DNA of 64,000 nt, taken from assembly GCA_965268675.1 (NCBI GenBank), contig OZ254179.1, positions 1,240,001 through 1,304,000 of the forward strand. The letters are read 5' to 3'. The DNA comes from AAA044-D11 sp009705075. GTDB lineage: Bacteria > Actinomycetota > Actinomycetes > Nanopelagicales > Nanopelagicaceae. Within the stretch, counting starts at the first letter, position 1. Each line of letters opens with the position of its first letter. The notes under the pieces were generated by a model, which was not told the origin of the DNA, did no database searches, and worked only from the letters and a program-made list of their open reading frames with translations. The translations under genes were made by a program, and so were the position numbers. Shown one piece after another: positions 25,854 through 34,148 of this stretch.

Positions 25854-27146
25854 ATGACAACCAGAATTCAGATATCTCGGGACTGGGCCATCGCATTGGG
25901 CTTTGGCGCTCTTGGTTTGCTGCTTCGATTCTGGAATTTGGGCCTCCTCAAGGGAAAGATTTTCGATGAAATTTATTATGCAACTAATGCCCATTCGCTC
26001 CTACAAAATGGCGTTGAAGTTAACGCCAAAACAGGTGCCGGTGAATTCATAGTCCACCCGCCACTTGGCAAATGGCTTATCGCCCTTGGGATAAAAGTAT
26101 TTGGATATAACGAGTTAGGTTGGCGTTCTGCGGCAGCGCTAATTGGTTCGATATCAATTGTGTTGATGTATTTCACGGCGAAAAAGCTATTCAACAGCCA
26201 ACTTCTAAGCGCCTTCGCGGCCTTTTTGATTTCAGTTGATGGTCTGCATTTGGTGAGTTCAAGAGTTGCGTTACTAGACATCTTCCTTCTCTTCTTTATT
26301 CAAATCGCAGTTCTTGCCTATCTACATGAGAAATTCTGGTTGGCAGCACTTGCTCTTGGCTTAGCAATTTCGACAAAGTGGAGTGGTCTGTATTTACTCG
26401 TTGCACTCGCTCTCCTGGTTTTAATCTTGGATTATCGTAAGTTCAAATTCTTGGGAGATAACAATCCAATCAAGAGAGTGTTAACACAAAAATTCCTCAT
26501 TAGATTTCTTCAATTTGGGCTCTTTCCTATTGCAGTTTATGTTTCATCTTGGGCCGGTTGGTTTCTCACCAAGACTGGATGGGATCGCAATTGGTCGCCA
26601 AATCCAATTAAATCTTTCTGGCACTACCATGCTGAAATTTTAAATTTTCATTCGCACCTAACACAATCACATCCATACTCGGCAAATCCTTGGAGTTGGC
26701 TAATACAAGGACGCCCAACATCGCTCTTCTATGCGACACCAAAAAATTGCGGTGGATCTAATTGTGCTCAGGAAGTATTGGCACTTGGTACGCCAATCAT
26801 TTGGTGGGCAGCAGCTATTGGACTTCTAGTTACCTTTGGCTATTGGGTAAGTAAGAGGGAATGGCAAGCTGAAATTATCCTTATTGCCGTTGCTGCCAAC
26901 TTTCTACCCTGGTTCTTCTTTCAAAAGCGAACAATGTTTAGCTTTTATGCAATCTCATTCGAGCCATTCTTGTTGCTCACCTTGGTCTATCTTTTAAGTA
27001 AAGTTCCACGCAATCAGAAACAGGTAGCGATTGTTTTCGGAGTTATAGCCCTAGCAAATTTCCTGTATTTCTTACCATTATTCTTAGGGATGCCAATTTC
27101 TTACAACTCTTGGCATGACCGAATGTGGTTTCCTTCTTGGATTTAG
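25854..27146 (+). CDS. pmt: Dolichyl-phosphate-mannose-protein mannosyltransferase (PMT family)
   Basis: A 430-aa polytopic glycosyltransferase that moves mannose from polyprenyl-phosphomannose onto Ser/Thr of secreted proteins during export. The catalytic acidic motif is KIFDEIYYATNAH in the first loop (about residues 36-48), followed by HPPLGKWLIALG. Some nine to eleven hydrophobic segments follow, and the PMT_4-type end (MPISYNSWHDRMWFPSWI) is seen. It is shorter than the roughly 520 aa of mycobacterial PMT. Divergence from rsmI is the usual actinobacterial arrangement. Thr/Pro/Ser-rich secreted proteins in this window are possible substrates. Confidence 0.93.
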   Translation: MTTRIQISRDWAIALGFGALGLLLRFWNLGLLKGKIFDEIYYATNAHSLLQNGVEVNAKTGAGEFIVHPPLGKWLIALGIKVFGYNELGWRSAAALIGSISIVLMYFTAKKLFNSQLLSAFAAFLISVDGLHLVSSRVALLDIFLLFFIQIAVLAYLHEKFWLAALALGLAISTKWSGLYLLVALALLVLILDYRKFKFLGDNNPIKRVLTQKFLIRFLQFGLFPIAVYVSSWAGWFLTKTGWDRNWSPNPIKSFWHYHAEILNFHSHLTQSHPYSANPWSWLIQGRPTSLFYATPKNCGGSNCAQEVLALGTPIIWWAAAIGLLVTFGYWVSKREWQAEIILIAVAANFLPWFFFQKRTMFSFYAISFEPFLLLTLVYLLSKVPRNQKQVAIVFGVIALANFLYFLPLFLGMPISYNSWHDRMWFPSWI

Positions 27147-27156
27147 CAAACTTTAA

Positions 27157-27912
27157 TTATTCGTTTACAGCGCCAAACTTCTTTGATGCTGCATTCTCTT
27201 CAAGCTCCTGATCAAATAAATCATCTCGTGAAGGAAGTAGTTCTTCTTCAATCTCCGCCATTTGCGCGGCAGTCCAAGCGCCAGGTACCGTCAAATCAAT
27301 AATTCGATTCGATGGAACAGCCTTGGGCGCTGTTGCATAAGTTGGCTTAGGAACAGAAGTTGGTTGCCAAGTAGGACCATCTTTTGGAATTACCACAACA
27401 CCAGCGGTGTCAATTCGCTCAATTAATGGAATCCAATGTTCGTTGTTCTCAGAAACAAAATCAACTCTCGATGAGAAAGTTATACGTTCGATTGGCTCAG
27501 TAATCACTGTTGCAGATGAAATTTTCTCAAATGCCAAAATTCTGCGCTGCTTTAATTGTGCTGCAACTATCTGACGTCTTACATGGACTACAAAAATTGC
27601 GAGCGCACTTGTTGGGATCAAAAGAATAGTTGCTGAAACAATTCCAATGAGACTAAGGACTGCAATTAAAAGAAATGAGAGAGTTATGGAACCGAAAATT
27701 ATTCTGCGATTTGCAATTTGATTCTGTTTTTTAAAATTCTCGGAAACACTTGGAGTGGAATTAACACTTCCGGTTTCGCCGACTACTCGCATTGCGCTCT
27801 TGTATCTTTCCGCTGATTTGCCTGAAGCCTCATCGTGGCTCGTAATCCACTTCGGCAAAAAGTATGCCGCCCACATCCCAAGGATGATTAGGTAGATAAA
27901 ACCGGAGGCCAT
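27157..27912 (-). CDS. Membrane protein of the glp-rimJ cluster (GlpR-like)
   Basis: A 251-aa protein with a first membrane segment at the extreme N-terminus (FIYLIILGMWAAYFLPKWI), a cytoplasmic stretch with SAERYKSAMRVV, and a pair of central membrane helices (about residues 72-115). A basic region and a long polar tail carry a conserved-looking block (IIDLTVPGAWTAAQMAEIEEELL). It follows the GNAT and MoeA-like genes on the same strand. In Corynebacterium a membrane receptor GlpR of similar design is encoded beside the MoeA-like division protein Glp; orthology is inferred from synteny and topology only. Start ATG 27912 is the first start. Confidence 0.75.
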   Translation of the reverse strand: MASGFIYLIILGMWAAYFLPKWITSHDEASGKSAERYKSAMRVVGETGSVNSTPSVSENFKKQNQIANRRIIFGSITLSFLLIAVLSLIGIVSATILLIPTSALAIFVVHVRRQIVAAQLKQRRILAFEKISSATVITEPIERITFSSRVDFVSENNEHWIPLIERIDTAGVVVIPKDGPTWQPTSVPKPTYATAPKAVPSNRIIDLTVPGAWTAAQMAEIEEELLPSRDDLFDQELEENAASKKFGAVNE

Positions 27913-27981
27913 GGAGTAGAACGATAATTCTAGGCAGGGTAAAACTCTGGGATTTACGCGGTATGTCTGGATTAAAAGGAA

Positions 27982-28563
27982 TTACTTTATTTTTGGGTTT
28001 TCAATTACATAAGTTAAGTGATCGCGCCAAGCCCCGTCGATATGCAGATATCTCGGTCTTGTTCCCTCAAAAATATAGCCACACTTTTCTGCTACCCGTT
28101 TTGAGGCCTCATTTTCTGGCCTTAAATTTATCTCGATCCGGTGGAGCGACATTTGATTTAAGCCAAAGTTGGTCAAAAGGGCGACAGCTCTAGATGTGTA
28201 TCCCTGGTTGGCAAATTTTTGATCAATCCAATATCCAATATGTGCACCTCGCATTGCACCAAAGACAATCCCACCCATTGTTATCTGACCAATAAACGTT
28301 TCGACCCCGCCCTCCTTCAACCAGATACCTAGGGAGATTGATCTAAGGGATTCACCATCTTTGCGGTACTGGAGAACCATTCCAAAGTAGGAAGGGAGCG
28401 GCAGGTGGGACTCAATTTCTGGTCTAGTTGCTTCCCACGGTGAGAGCCATTCTCGATTTCGCTGGCGAGAGATATCCCAATTTCTCTTATCGCGAAGGCG
28501 GAGCGGGCGAAGATGTAATTCACCATCGCGAAGTTTTATCGGCCAATCGATAGATGCGCGCAA
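27982..28563 (-). CDS. rimJ: GNAT acetyltransferase, RimJ-like
   Basis: A 193-aa acetyl-CoA-dependent N-acetyltransferase. The pattern LRPLRLRDKRNW, IGYWIDQKFANQGYTSRAVALL (the acetyl-CoA-binding motif A, about residues 115-137) and HRIEINLRPENEASKRVAEKCGYIFEGTRPRY is that of the RimJ/RimL subfamily. These acetylate N-termini of ribosomal or other proteins. The start is TTG directly after the stop of the MoeA-like gene; no ATG lies near. Position between glp and the GlpR-like gene matches actinobacterial synteny. The substrate is unknown. Confidence 0.9.
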   Translation of the reverse strand: MRASIDWPIKLRDGELHLRPLRLRDKRNWDISRQRNREWLSPWEATRPEIESHLPLPSYFGMVLQYRKDGESLRSISLGIWLKEGGVETFIGQITMGGIVFGAMRGAHIGYWIDQKFANQGYTSRAVALLTNFGLNQMSLHRIEINLRPENEASKRVAEKCGYIFEGTRPRYLHIDGAWRDHLTYVIENPKIK

Positions 28564-29481
28564 TTAATTTGAGCTCCGCTCAAGGACCATCACATCAACT
28601 ATTTGGCCAGCTTTAATTCCAGCCGAACTCTCTGGAACGATAATAAAGGCATGGGCATCGGAGAGAGAAAGTAGGTCGCCCTGCTCTTCAAGCGCGACTG
28701 CTACGACCCCATTATCTGAAGAGAGCGTTGCTCGTACAAAGCTACTCTCGCCAGGGATTGCAGTTATTGAATTCTTCAATTTAGCTTTAAGTTGATTTCG
28801 GAAAATATTTGGCGCACCTGACATTTTTCGAATCATTGGGCGAACGAAAATCTCGGCTGCTATCCCAGCAACTACCGGATCACCTGGAAGGGTTATAACG
28901 GGAGTCTTATCCGGACCAATTAACCCAAAATTATGTAGGCCACTCTCGCTCATCTTTGGTCGCACAGTTGTAATCTCGCCGAGCTCTTTTAATACTGCGG
29001 TTATTAATTCGAAGGATTCATCGTGGCGCTCACCACTAATAACAATTAAATCTGCTCGGACTAATTGATCTTCGATTACTTCTCGCAATCTTTGATGATT
29101 TTCTGGAATTGTGTGAACCCGAAAGCCATTAGCCCCCGCTTCACGAACCGCAGTGGTTAACATCCAGGAGTTAGTTTCAAATTCATCCTCGGAATCGGAG
29201 AGCGGTTGTCCGGGTTCAACTAAATCATCGCCAGCAGAAATTACAACAACTCGTGGATGTGGAAGTGTTGGCAGGCGATCTAAACCAATAGAAGCTGCAA
29301 GTCCAATTTGCGTTGAACGAATCCGAGAACCAACCCGCAATACCAAGCGCTCACCCGCGTAAATATCTGTTGCAAGGGTTGCACCATGTGCATCCAAAAG
29401 TGGCATATCAAATGGGGAAAGTGGGGATGCGATTTCAAGAAGCTTCTCTAAGAGCTCCTCGACGCTCGGCTGTTGTTCCAT
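28564..29481 (-). CDS. glp: MoeA/Glp-like protein lacking the MDGYA region
   Basis: A 305-aa member of the MoeA/gephyrin E-domain family, about 100 residues shorter than the usual 400. The N-terminal helix (EELLEKLL...LDAHGATLATDIYAG) runs straight into the linker and then the molybdopterin-binding fold: RVVVISAGDDLVEPG, ETNSWMLTTAVREAG, VISGERHDE and VITLPGDPVVAGI, with domain IV at the end. The MDGYAVR segment and its catalytic Asp, the AG...IMTGAPLP block and the GADAV block are absent, so molybdate insertion is unlikely. The context (5-FCL, rimJ, membrane protein) is that of actinobacterial Glp, an FtsZ-binding division factor in Corynebacterium. The division role here is inference. Confidence 0.82.
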   Translation of the reverse strand: MEQQPSVEELLEKLLEIASPLSPFDMPLLDAHGATLATDIYAGERLVLRVGSRIRSTQIGLAASIGLDRLPTLPHPRVVVISAGDDLVEPGQPLSDSEDEFETNSWMLTTAVREAGANGFRVHTIPENHQRLREVIEDQLVRADLIVISGERHDESFELITAVLKELGEITTVRPKMSESGLHNFGLIGPDKTPVITLPGDPVVAGIAAEIFVRPMIRKMSGAPNIFRNQLKAKLKNSITAIPGESSFVRATLSSDNGVVAVALEEQGDLLSLSDAHAFIIVPESSAGIKAGQIVDVMVLERSSN

Positions 29482-29514
29482 GACTAAACCCTACTTCTTA
29501 ATTAGAGTATTTCA

Positions 29515-30066
29515 GTGGATATTGCGAACTCAGAAAAAATGGAACTTCGAAAGCGATTTCGTTCTGAAAGATCTCTTAGAGATAGAGCCGAATCTTGGAC
29601 TCATATACAAAACTCATCAGAGTTTGAGGCCGCTAAAACTATTGCAAGTTACATCTCATATGGGGACGAGCCACAGACAAAAGATTTGAACCAAGTACTG
29701 ATAAAGAGCGGCAAAGAGTTAGCTCTCCCTAGGATGCTTAAAGACAAGAGTTTGGAGTGGGTAATCTGGAATGGTGATTCTTCAACGCTTGAAAAGAACG
29801 GAAAAATACTTGAGCCAATTGGTGAGGCAATCGCTCCAGATCGAATAGATATTGTGATTGTTCCAACGCTTCACGCAACTCGAGATGGTCATCGTTTAGG
29901 CCAAGGAGGCGGCTCGTATGATCGCGCACTTGCTCAGCTATCTGCCTGGCGAATGGGTCTGATTTATTCTGGCGAATTAACTATTGAACCGTTCCCAGTT
30001 GAACCACACGATATGAAGTTAAATGCCATCGCTACGCCAGATTTAATTGTTCGATTTACTAATTAA
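29515..30066 (+). CDS. 5-formyltetrahydrofolate cyclo-ligase
   Basis: A 183-aa ATP-dependent enzyme converting 5-formyl-THF to 5,10-methenyl-THF. The family motifs are RKRFRSERSL, IASYISYGDEP, the EPIGEAIAPDRIDIVIVP stretch and the nucleotide/substrate loop RLGQGGGSYDRALAQL. The start is either GTG 29515, with AGAG seven bases before it, or ATG 29539; the longer form is given. It is divergent from the MoeA-like gene, as in other Actinobacteria. Its last eight bases overlap the convergent acyl-CoA dehydrogenase gene. Confidence 0.93.
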   Translation: MDIANSEKMELRKRFRSERSLRDRAESWTHIQNSSEFEAAKTIASYISYGDEPQTKDLNQVLIKSGKELALPRMLKDKSLEWVIWNGDSSTLEKNGKILEPIGEAIAPDRIDIVIVPTLHATRDGHRLGQGGGSYDRALAQLSAWRMGLIYSGELTIEPFPVEPHDMKLNAIATPDLIVRFTN

Positions 30067-31201
30067 GATCATTTAAGTGTCGAGCCATTACAACTCTCTG
30101 GACTTGATTGGTTCCCTCATAAATTTGGGTTAATTTTGCATCTCGCATCATTCGTTCAACTGGATAATCCGAAACATAACCATAACCACCGAGAACCTGC
30201 ACAGCATCCGTGGTCACCTTCATGGCAACGTCACTCGCAAAACACTTGGCAGCGGCCGAGAAAAAGGTTAAGTCGCTCTCTCCTCGCTCGCTCTTTACTG
30301 CAGCGGCATAAGTAAGTTCGCGGGCTGCTGCAATATTCATTGCCATATCAGCCAACATAAATTGCACGCCTTGGAAATCAAATATTTCTCTACCGAATTG
30401 CTTGCGTTCATGCGCATACTTGGTTGCAATTTCAAAGGCGCCTTGTGCGATACCAAGTGCTTGAGCCGCGATAGTAATTCGGGTGTGATCAAGAGTCTTC
30501 ATTGCAAGTGCAAAACCAGAACCAATTGCACCGATTCTGCGATCATCTGAAATCGTTACGTTATCAAAATAGACTTCGCAAGTTGGTGATCCTCGAAAAC
30601 CCATCTTCTTTTCATGAGCGCCAAATGAAATTCCGACATCACTCTTCTCAACAATAAATGCGGTGATTCCTTTTGCGCCTAACGTTGAATCCGTTTGCGC
30701 TAAAACTGTATAAAACTCGGAGAAGCCGGCATTTGAAATCCATTTCTTACTTCCGCTAATTATCCAATTCTCGCCACTCTTAACCGCCTTAGTCCGCATT
30801 GCTGCAGCATCAGAACCTGCTTCAGATTCTGAGAGGCAATAAGAGAAACCTTTTCCAGCTGCTAATTCTGGTAAATACTTTTGCTTCTGTTCATCAGTGC
30901 CAGCAAGAATTAAGGGAAGTGAACCTAATTTGTTAACCGCTGGAATAAGAGATGATGAACCACAGACCCTGGCAACTTCTTCAATGATAATCACTGTTGC
31001 TAATGAATCTGCGCCTTGTCCGCCATACTTTTCATCAACATGAGATGCACTTAAATCTGAACTTTGAAGTGCTTCAAGCGCCTCTTTCGGAAAGCGGGAA
31101 TTTTCATCTACATCTTTTGCAAAAGGTGCTATTTTCTTCTCGGCAAGTGCGCGAACGCTCGTTCGAAGTTCGCCATACTCGCCACCATATAAAGCTTCCA
31201 T
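30059..31201 (-). CDS. Acyl-CoA dehydrogenase
   Basis: A 380-aa FAD enzyme that oxidises an acyl-CoA thioester to the enoyl form and passes electrons to ETF. The signatures are YCLSESEAGSDAAAM (about residues 120-135), the flavin stretch WISNAGFSEFYTVLAQT, QFGREIFDFQGVQFMLADMA, the C-terminal VLGGYGYVSDYPVERMMRDAK and the catalytic Glu in QIYEGTNQVQR (about 363). It is closest in pattern to short/branched-chain dehydrogenases; chain-length preference cannot be fixed. It stands alone, 13 bp downstream of the CopD-CtaG gene on the same strand. Confidence 0.95.
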   Translation of the reverse strand: MEALYGGEYGELRTSVRALAEKKIAPFAKDVDENSRFPKEALEALQSSDLSASHVDEKYGGQGADSLATVIIIEEVARVCGSSSLIPAVNKLGSLPLILAGTDEQKQKYLPELAAGKGFSYCLSESEAGSDAAAMRTKAVKSGENWIISGSKKWISNAGFSEFYTVLAQTDSTLGAKGITAFIVEKSDVGISFGAHEKKMGFRGSPTCEVYFDNVTISDDRRIGAIGSGFALAMKTLDHTRITIAAQALGIAQGAFEIATKYAHERKQFGREIFDFQGVQFMLADMAMNIAAARELTYAAAVKSERGESDLTFFSAAAKCFASDVAMKVTTDAVQVLGGYGYVSDYPVERMMRDAKLTQIYEGTNQVQRVVMARHLNDLN

Positions 31202-31213
31202 GTGCTAATTAAC

Positions 31214-33106
31214 TCAACTTTCTCGACGCTCGTCTAGTCTTCGTAATTCTGAGAGGTACTTGTTGTACTTTGCAAGATCGTCATCCTCGCCCATGGCTGC
31301 GGCCCGATCTTCAGAGCGATCTATCCGGCGCATCTCCTTCTTGTCCTCACGCACCCACTGAATGAAAGTTGCTACGAGAGCAATCAGAATTGGAATTTCA
31401 CCCATCGCCCAACCGATTGCGCCACCGGTGTTCTGGTCAGCCAATAGATTTGTTGCCCACGGTCGCTCCAAGCTCTGGAAATAGCCGCCATCCAAGAGCG
31501 TTGTTGCTGATAAAAGTGCAATTGAGAAGAAGGCGTGAATGCTCATTGCGGCAAAGAGAATAATTATTCGAACAATATGTGGAACTCGTTTTGGAGATGG
31601 ATCAATCCCAACAATCACATGGAAGAAGAGCGCACCGGCCAAGAGGAAATGAATATTCATAAATAAATGTCCGCCGTGGCTCTGCATAAGATTTCCAAAG
31701 AGTGGCGTCATGTAAAGCAGAAAGAGTGAGCCATCGAATATTGCTAGGGCTACTACAGGATTTGAAATTACCTGGAAATATTTAGAGTGCAAGAGAGCAA
31801 TTAAAGTTCCACGAATTCCGCGTTCATCTGGGGTGCGTCCGATAGGCAAGGTACGCAGAGCAAGAGTTAGAGGTGCGCTTAAGACGAAGCCGATTGGAAC
31901 TATCATTCCTAAAATCATGTGCGCGATCATGTGATACGAAAATGAGAAGTGCGCGTAGGCACCGATTCCGCCACTTGTTGCAAAATCTGCAGCAGCAACA
32001 GCAAGTGCGAAGGAGATGGTTCGACCGATTGGCCACTTATCCCCACGCTTAGCGAGAATAACTACTCCTCTTATATAGAGAGCGGTAATAAAGATTAGTA
32101 AGCCTATAAATGCGGCATCAGGAACATAAGTGAAAAATATATTTCTAAAGTTTGGTGCAGGAAGCATCGGTGCTCCCGCAATTACTTCGGCTATGCCAAC
32201 GGTTCTGGGATTCTTAGGAATCGGTGGCGCACTACTTGAAAGCCAGGCCCCAACGCTAATGGCAAGAGCCATGACTATTACTTCCACGACTAGAAGTTGA
32301 TAAACCTGCCTTGCACCTTCTAACTTCTTAATTATGTATCTTCGATGCACTGCGCCAATAAAGATAAGAATTGCCGTTAAAAGGATCTTGTTGATTACCA
32401 GGTTCCCATACTGCGTATTCCATGCCTCTTTAAAATTTAATCGAGTCCATGCATTTACCGAGCCACTTGCGCTTACTGCGATTGCGGACCAGAGCGCTAA
32501 AACGCTAAATCTCGGGATGGCAAGTGCCCGCTCTGACTTACTTATAAGAATCAAGCCAATAATCCCGCCAACCCAGAGTGAAATAAAGATCACGTGAATC
32601 AGAAGTGATCCGATAGCTAATCCGTGGTTTCCTGAACTACTTGAATGACTCTGAAAAACGGGAGCAATGACTCCAATAAAAACTATGCCAAGGGCGTAGT
32701 AAGCGCTAGTTGTTCGCTTAATAATCGGAACCAGCCCCAAGACGATTGCAGCCGCCAAAATAGTTATGGCATAACTCTTTCCTAGTGATGTCTGTAAGAC
32801 AAAAGATTTAATAACTACCGGGTCAAATGAATCAGAGATAGGCGTGGATAGAAGATTTGCAAGCTCAACGAATAGAACTCCAAGGCTAGAAATTAGCCAT
32901 GCCGCAGCAGGAATTACCGCAAGATTTCGAATTCGAATTGCTTCAGGCAATAGCCTGGCGTGCTCTTCTTTTATGAAAAAACCTATTGCAAGTAACAGCC
33001 CAATTAACGTTGTTGCTGAAAGTATCTGCAAATCTTTTACCAGCGGCGTAAGAAAACCCATGAGTCCGCTTGAAGCAGGAGCGTGTGTTTCAACCAAGAA
33101 GTGCAT
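31214..33106 (-). CDS. CopD - CtaG (caa3 assembly) fusion membrane protein
   Basis: A 630-aa polytopic protein with about 14-16 membrane spans. The first half (about residues 20-290) is a CopD-type copper-import domain with a His cluster in a loop (HSSSSGNHG) and LLIHVIFISLWVGGI. The second half (about 320-590) is a caa3_CtaG domain with conserved His residues in FSYHMIAHMILG, GGHLFMNIHFLLAGALFFH and GIDPSPK. The charged C-tail is cytoplasmic. It probably moves copper across the membrane for cytochrome c oxidase assembly. The CopC-like gene lies 13 bp upstream, so they form a copper operon. Confidence 0.93.
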   Translation of the reverse strand: MHFLVETHAPASSGLMGFLTPLVKDLQILSATTLIGLLLAIGFFIKEEHARLLPEAIRIRNLAVIPAAAWLISSLGVLFVELANLLSTPISDSFDPVVIKSFVLQTSLGKSYAITILAAAIVLGLVPIIKRTTSAYYALGIVFIGVIAPVFQSHSSSSGNHGLAIGSLLIHVIFISLWVGGIIGLILISKSERALAIPRFSVLALWSAIAVSASGSVNAWTRLNFKEAWNTQYGNLVINKILLTAILIFIGAVHRRYIIKKLEGARQVYQLLVVEVIVMALAISVGAWLSSSAPPIPKNPRTVGIAEVIAGAPMLPAPNFRNIFFTYVPDAAFIGLLIFITALYIRGVVILAKRGDKWPIGRTISFALAVAAADFATSGGIGAYAHFSFSYHMIAHMILGMIVPIGFVLSAPLTLALRTLPIGRTPDERGIRGTLIALLHSKYFQVISNPVVALAIFDGSLFLLYMTPLFGNLMQSHGGHLFMNIHFLLAGALFFHVIVGIDPSPKRVPHIVRIIILFAAMSIHAFFSIALLSATTLLDGGYFQSLERPWATNLLADQNTGGAIGWAMGEIPILIALVATFIQWVREDKKEMRRIDRSEDRAAAMGEDDDLAKYNKYLSELRRLDERRES

Positions 33107-33119
33107 AACTTAAAATCCG

Positions 33120-33674
33120 TTAATTACGCTTTGGTCTTTTTGATCCACCAAAACTAACTTTTGCATACCAAATTAGAAATACTAGAACAAAAGCGGCAAG
33201 TGCTAACAGGGTATAAACAAAGGCATTTGATCCGCCATTTAAATTCTTATCAACTTGAATTGAATTTGTCTGCGTTGGTTCCGGGGTTGGGGTTCCAATA
33301 CTTGAAGGCGCATTGAAAAGAAAAGTATATGAACCGGTTAATGGATCTTCGGTATCTGAAAGCAAGGTGTAGTTAACGGTATAAACCCCGGTCTTTGTTA
33401 ACTCAGTTAGGCCAACAATTGCATTATTGCCATTTACGGTTATCGATCCATCATCAACAGCGAGACCATTGGGATCATTTACAACAATCAAACTTCCCTG
33501 TTCTGAAAGCGCTCCAGAAGTCGAAATAGAAATTGAATTAGGTGATGTCGTCAGAACCGAACCTGCCAGTGGCACTGAGGCTGTGATGCTGTTTGCATAG
33601 GCTTGAGTCGAGAAAACCGGCAGAAGAATTAGAGCGGCCACAATCGCGCTTCGAAATACCTTCCCTGCCTTCAT
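33120..33674 (-). CDS. copC: CopC-like protein, histidine-free, membrane-anchored
   Basis: A 184-aa exported protein: signal peptide (cleavage near AYANS, about residue 28), a CopC/YcnJ-type beta-sandwich (about 28-125: SVPLAGSVLTTSPNSISIS, GVYTVNYTLLS, LTGSYTFLF), a Thr/Pro linker and a C-terminal membrane helix (about 152-172) with a basic tail. Canonical CopC binds Cu(II) through the mature N-terminal His and a late Asp-Gly-His. Here the whole translated protein contains no histidine, and the late motif reads SDTEDPLTG. The fold assignment is good, but copper binding of the usual kind is not supported. Confidence 0.88.
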   Translation of the reverse strand: MKAGKVFRSAIVAALILLPVFSTQAYANSITASVPLAGSVLTTSPNSISISTSGALSEQGSLIVVNDPNGLAVDDGSITVNGNNAIVGLTELTKTGVYTVNYTLLSDTEDPLTGSYTFLFNAPSSIGTPTPEPTQTNSIQVDKNLNGGSNAFVYTLLALAAFVLVFLIWYAKVSFGGSKRPKRN

Positions 33675-33736
33675 TCTCGCCCCTTAATCTGCTTCCCGAT
33701 TAGAGGTAATTCTCTCACTTCTTTACAATAGGCACC

Positions 33737-33997
33737 ATGCCTACTTATGAATATGCCTGCACCAAATGCGGCCATGAATTCGAGGCTTTTCAATCATTTA
33801 GTGATGACGCACTCACCGAATGCCCAGAGTGCAAAGGCTTGGTTCAAAAGGTTTATTCAAATGTCGGAGTCGTCTTCAAAGGATCAGGCTTTTACAAAAC
33901 CGATTCTCGAAATTCAAAGAGTTCAACAACTCCAGCTACGCCGACACAACCAGCGGCACCTGCTGCTCCCGCGGCACCTACTCCGAAGAATGATTAA
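33737..33997 (+). CDS. FmdB-type zinc-ribbon protein
   Basis: An 86-aa protein with the FmdB family zinc ribbon: MPTYEYACTKCGHEFEAFQSF, then CPECKGLVQKVYSNVGVVFKGSGFYKTD. Two CxxC pairs bind one zinc. The C-terminal 30 residues are a low-complexity Ser/Thr/Pro/Ala tail. FmdB-type proteins are putative regulators, but the role of the actinobacterial form is not established. It stands alone and is convergent with a 38-aa gene, sharing four bases at the stops. Confidence 0.9.
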   Translation: MPTYEYACTKCGHEFEAFQSFSDDALTECPECKGLVQKVYSNVGVVFKGSGFYKTDSRNSKSSTTPATPTQPAAPAAPAAPTPKND

Positions 33998-34110
33998 CCA
34001 TGGTGTGGCGGACGATCGCTCTCAATTTCAGCATCACGTTTTGAATCATCATCTTCGCGAGGATCAATCTCATCTTGAGTCACCTTCGGCAAAATTTTCG
34101 GATCGCTCAT
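33994..34110 (-). CDS. 38-aa acidic small protein
   Basis: An unbroken 38-codon frame from ATG 34110 to TAA 33994: it begins MSDPKILPKVTQDEIDP, continues with a run of Asp/Glu/Arg, and ends DRPPHHG. It is very charged and probably disordered. It fills the space between fmdB and the MMPL gene almost exactly, and its stop overlaps the fmdB stop. The sequence resembles, from memory, short conserved actinobacterial hypotheticals ending in a PPHHG-type tail. No ribosome site is evident, so a leaderless message would be needed. Confidence 0.55.
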   Translation of the reverse strand: MSDPKILPKVTQDEIDPREDDDSKRDAEIESDRPPHHG

Positions 34111-34148
34111 AACCCAATAGTAATCAACTAAGAGAGAGAAAAGTATCA

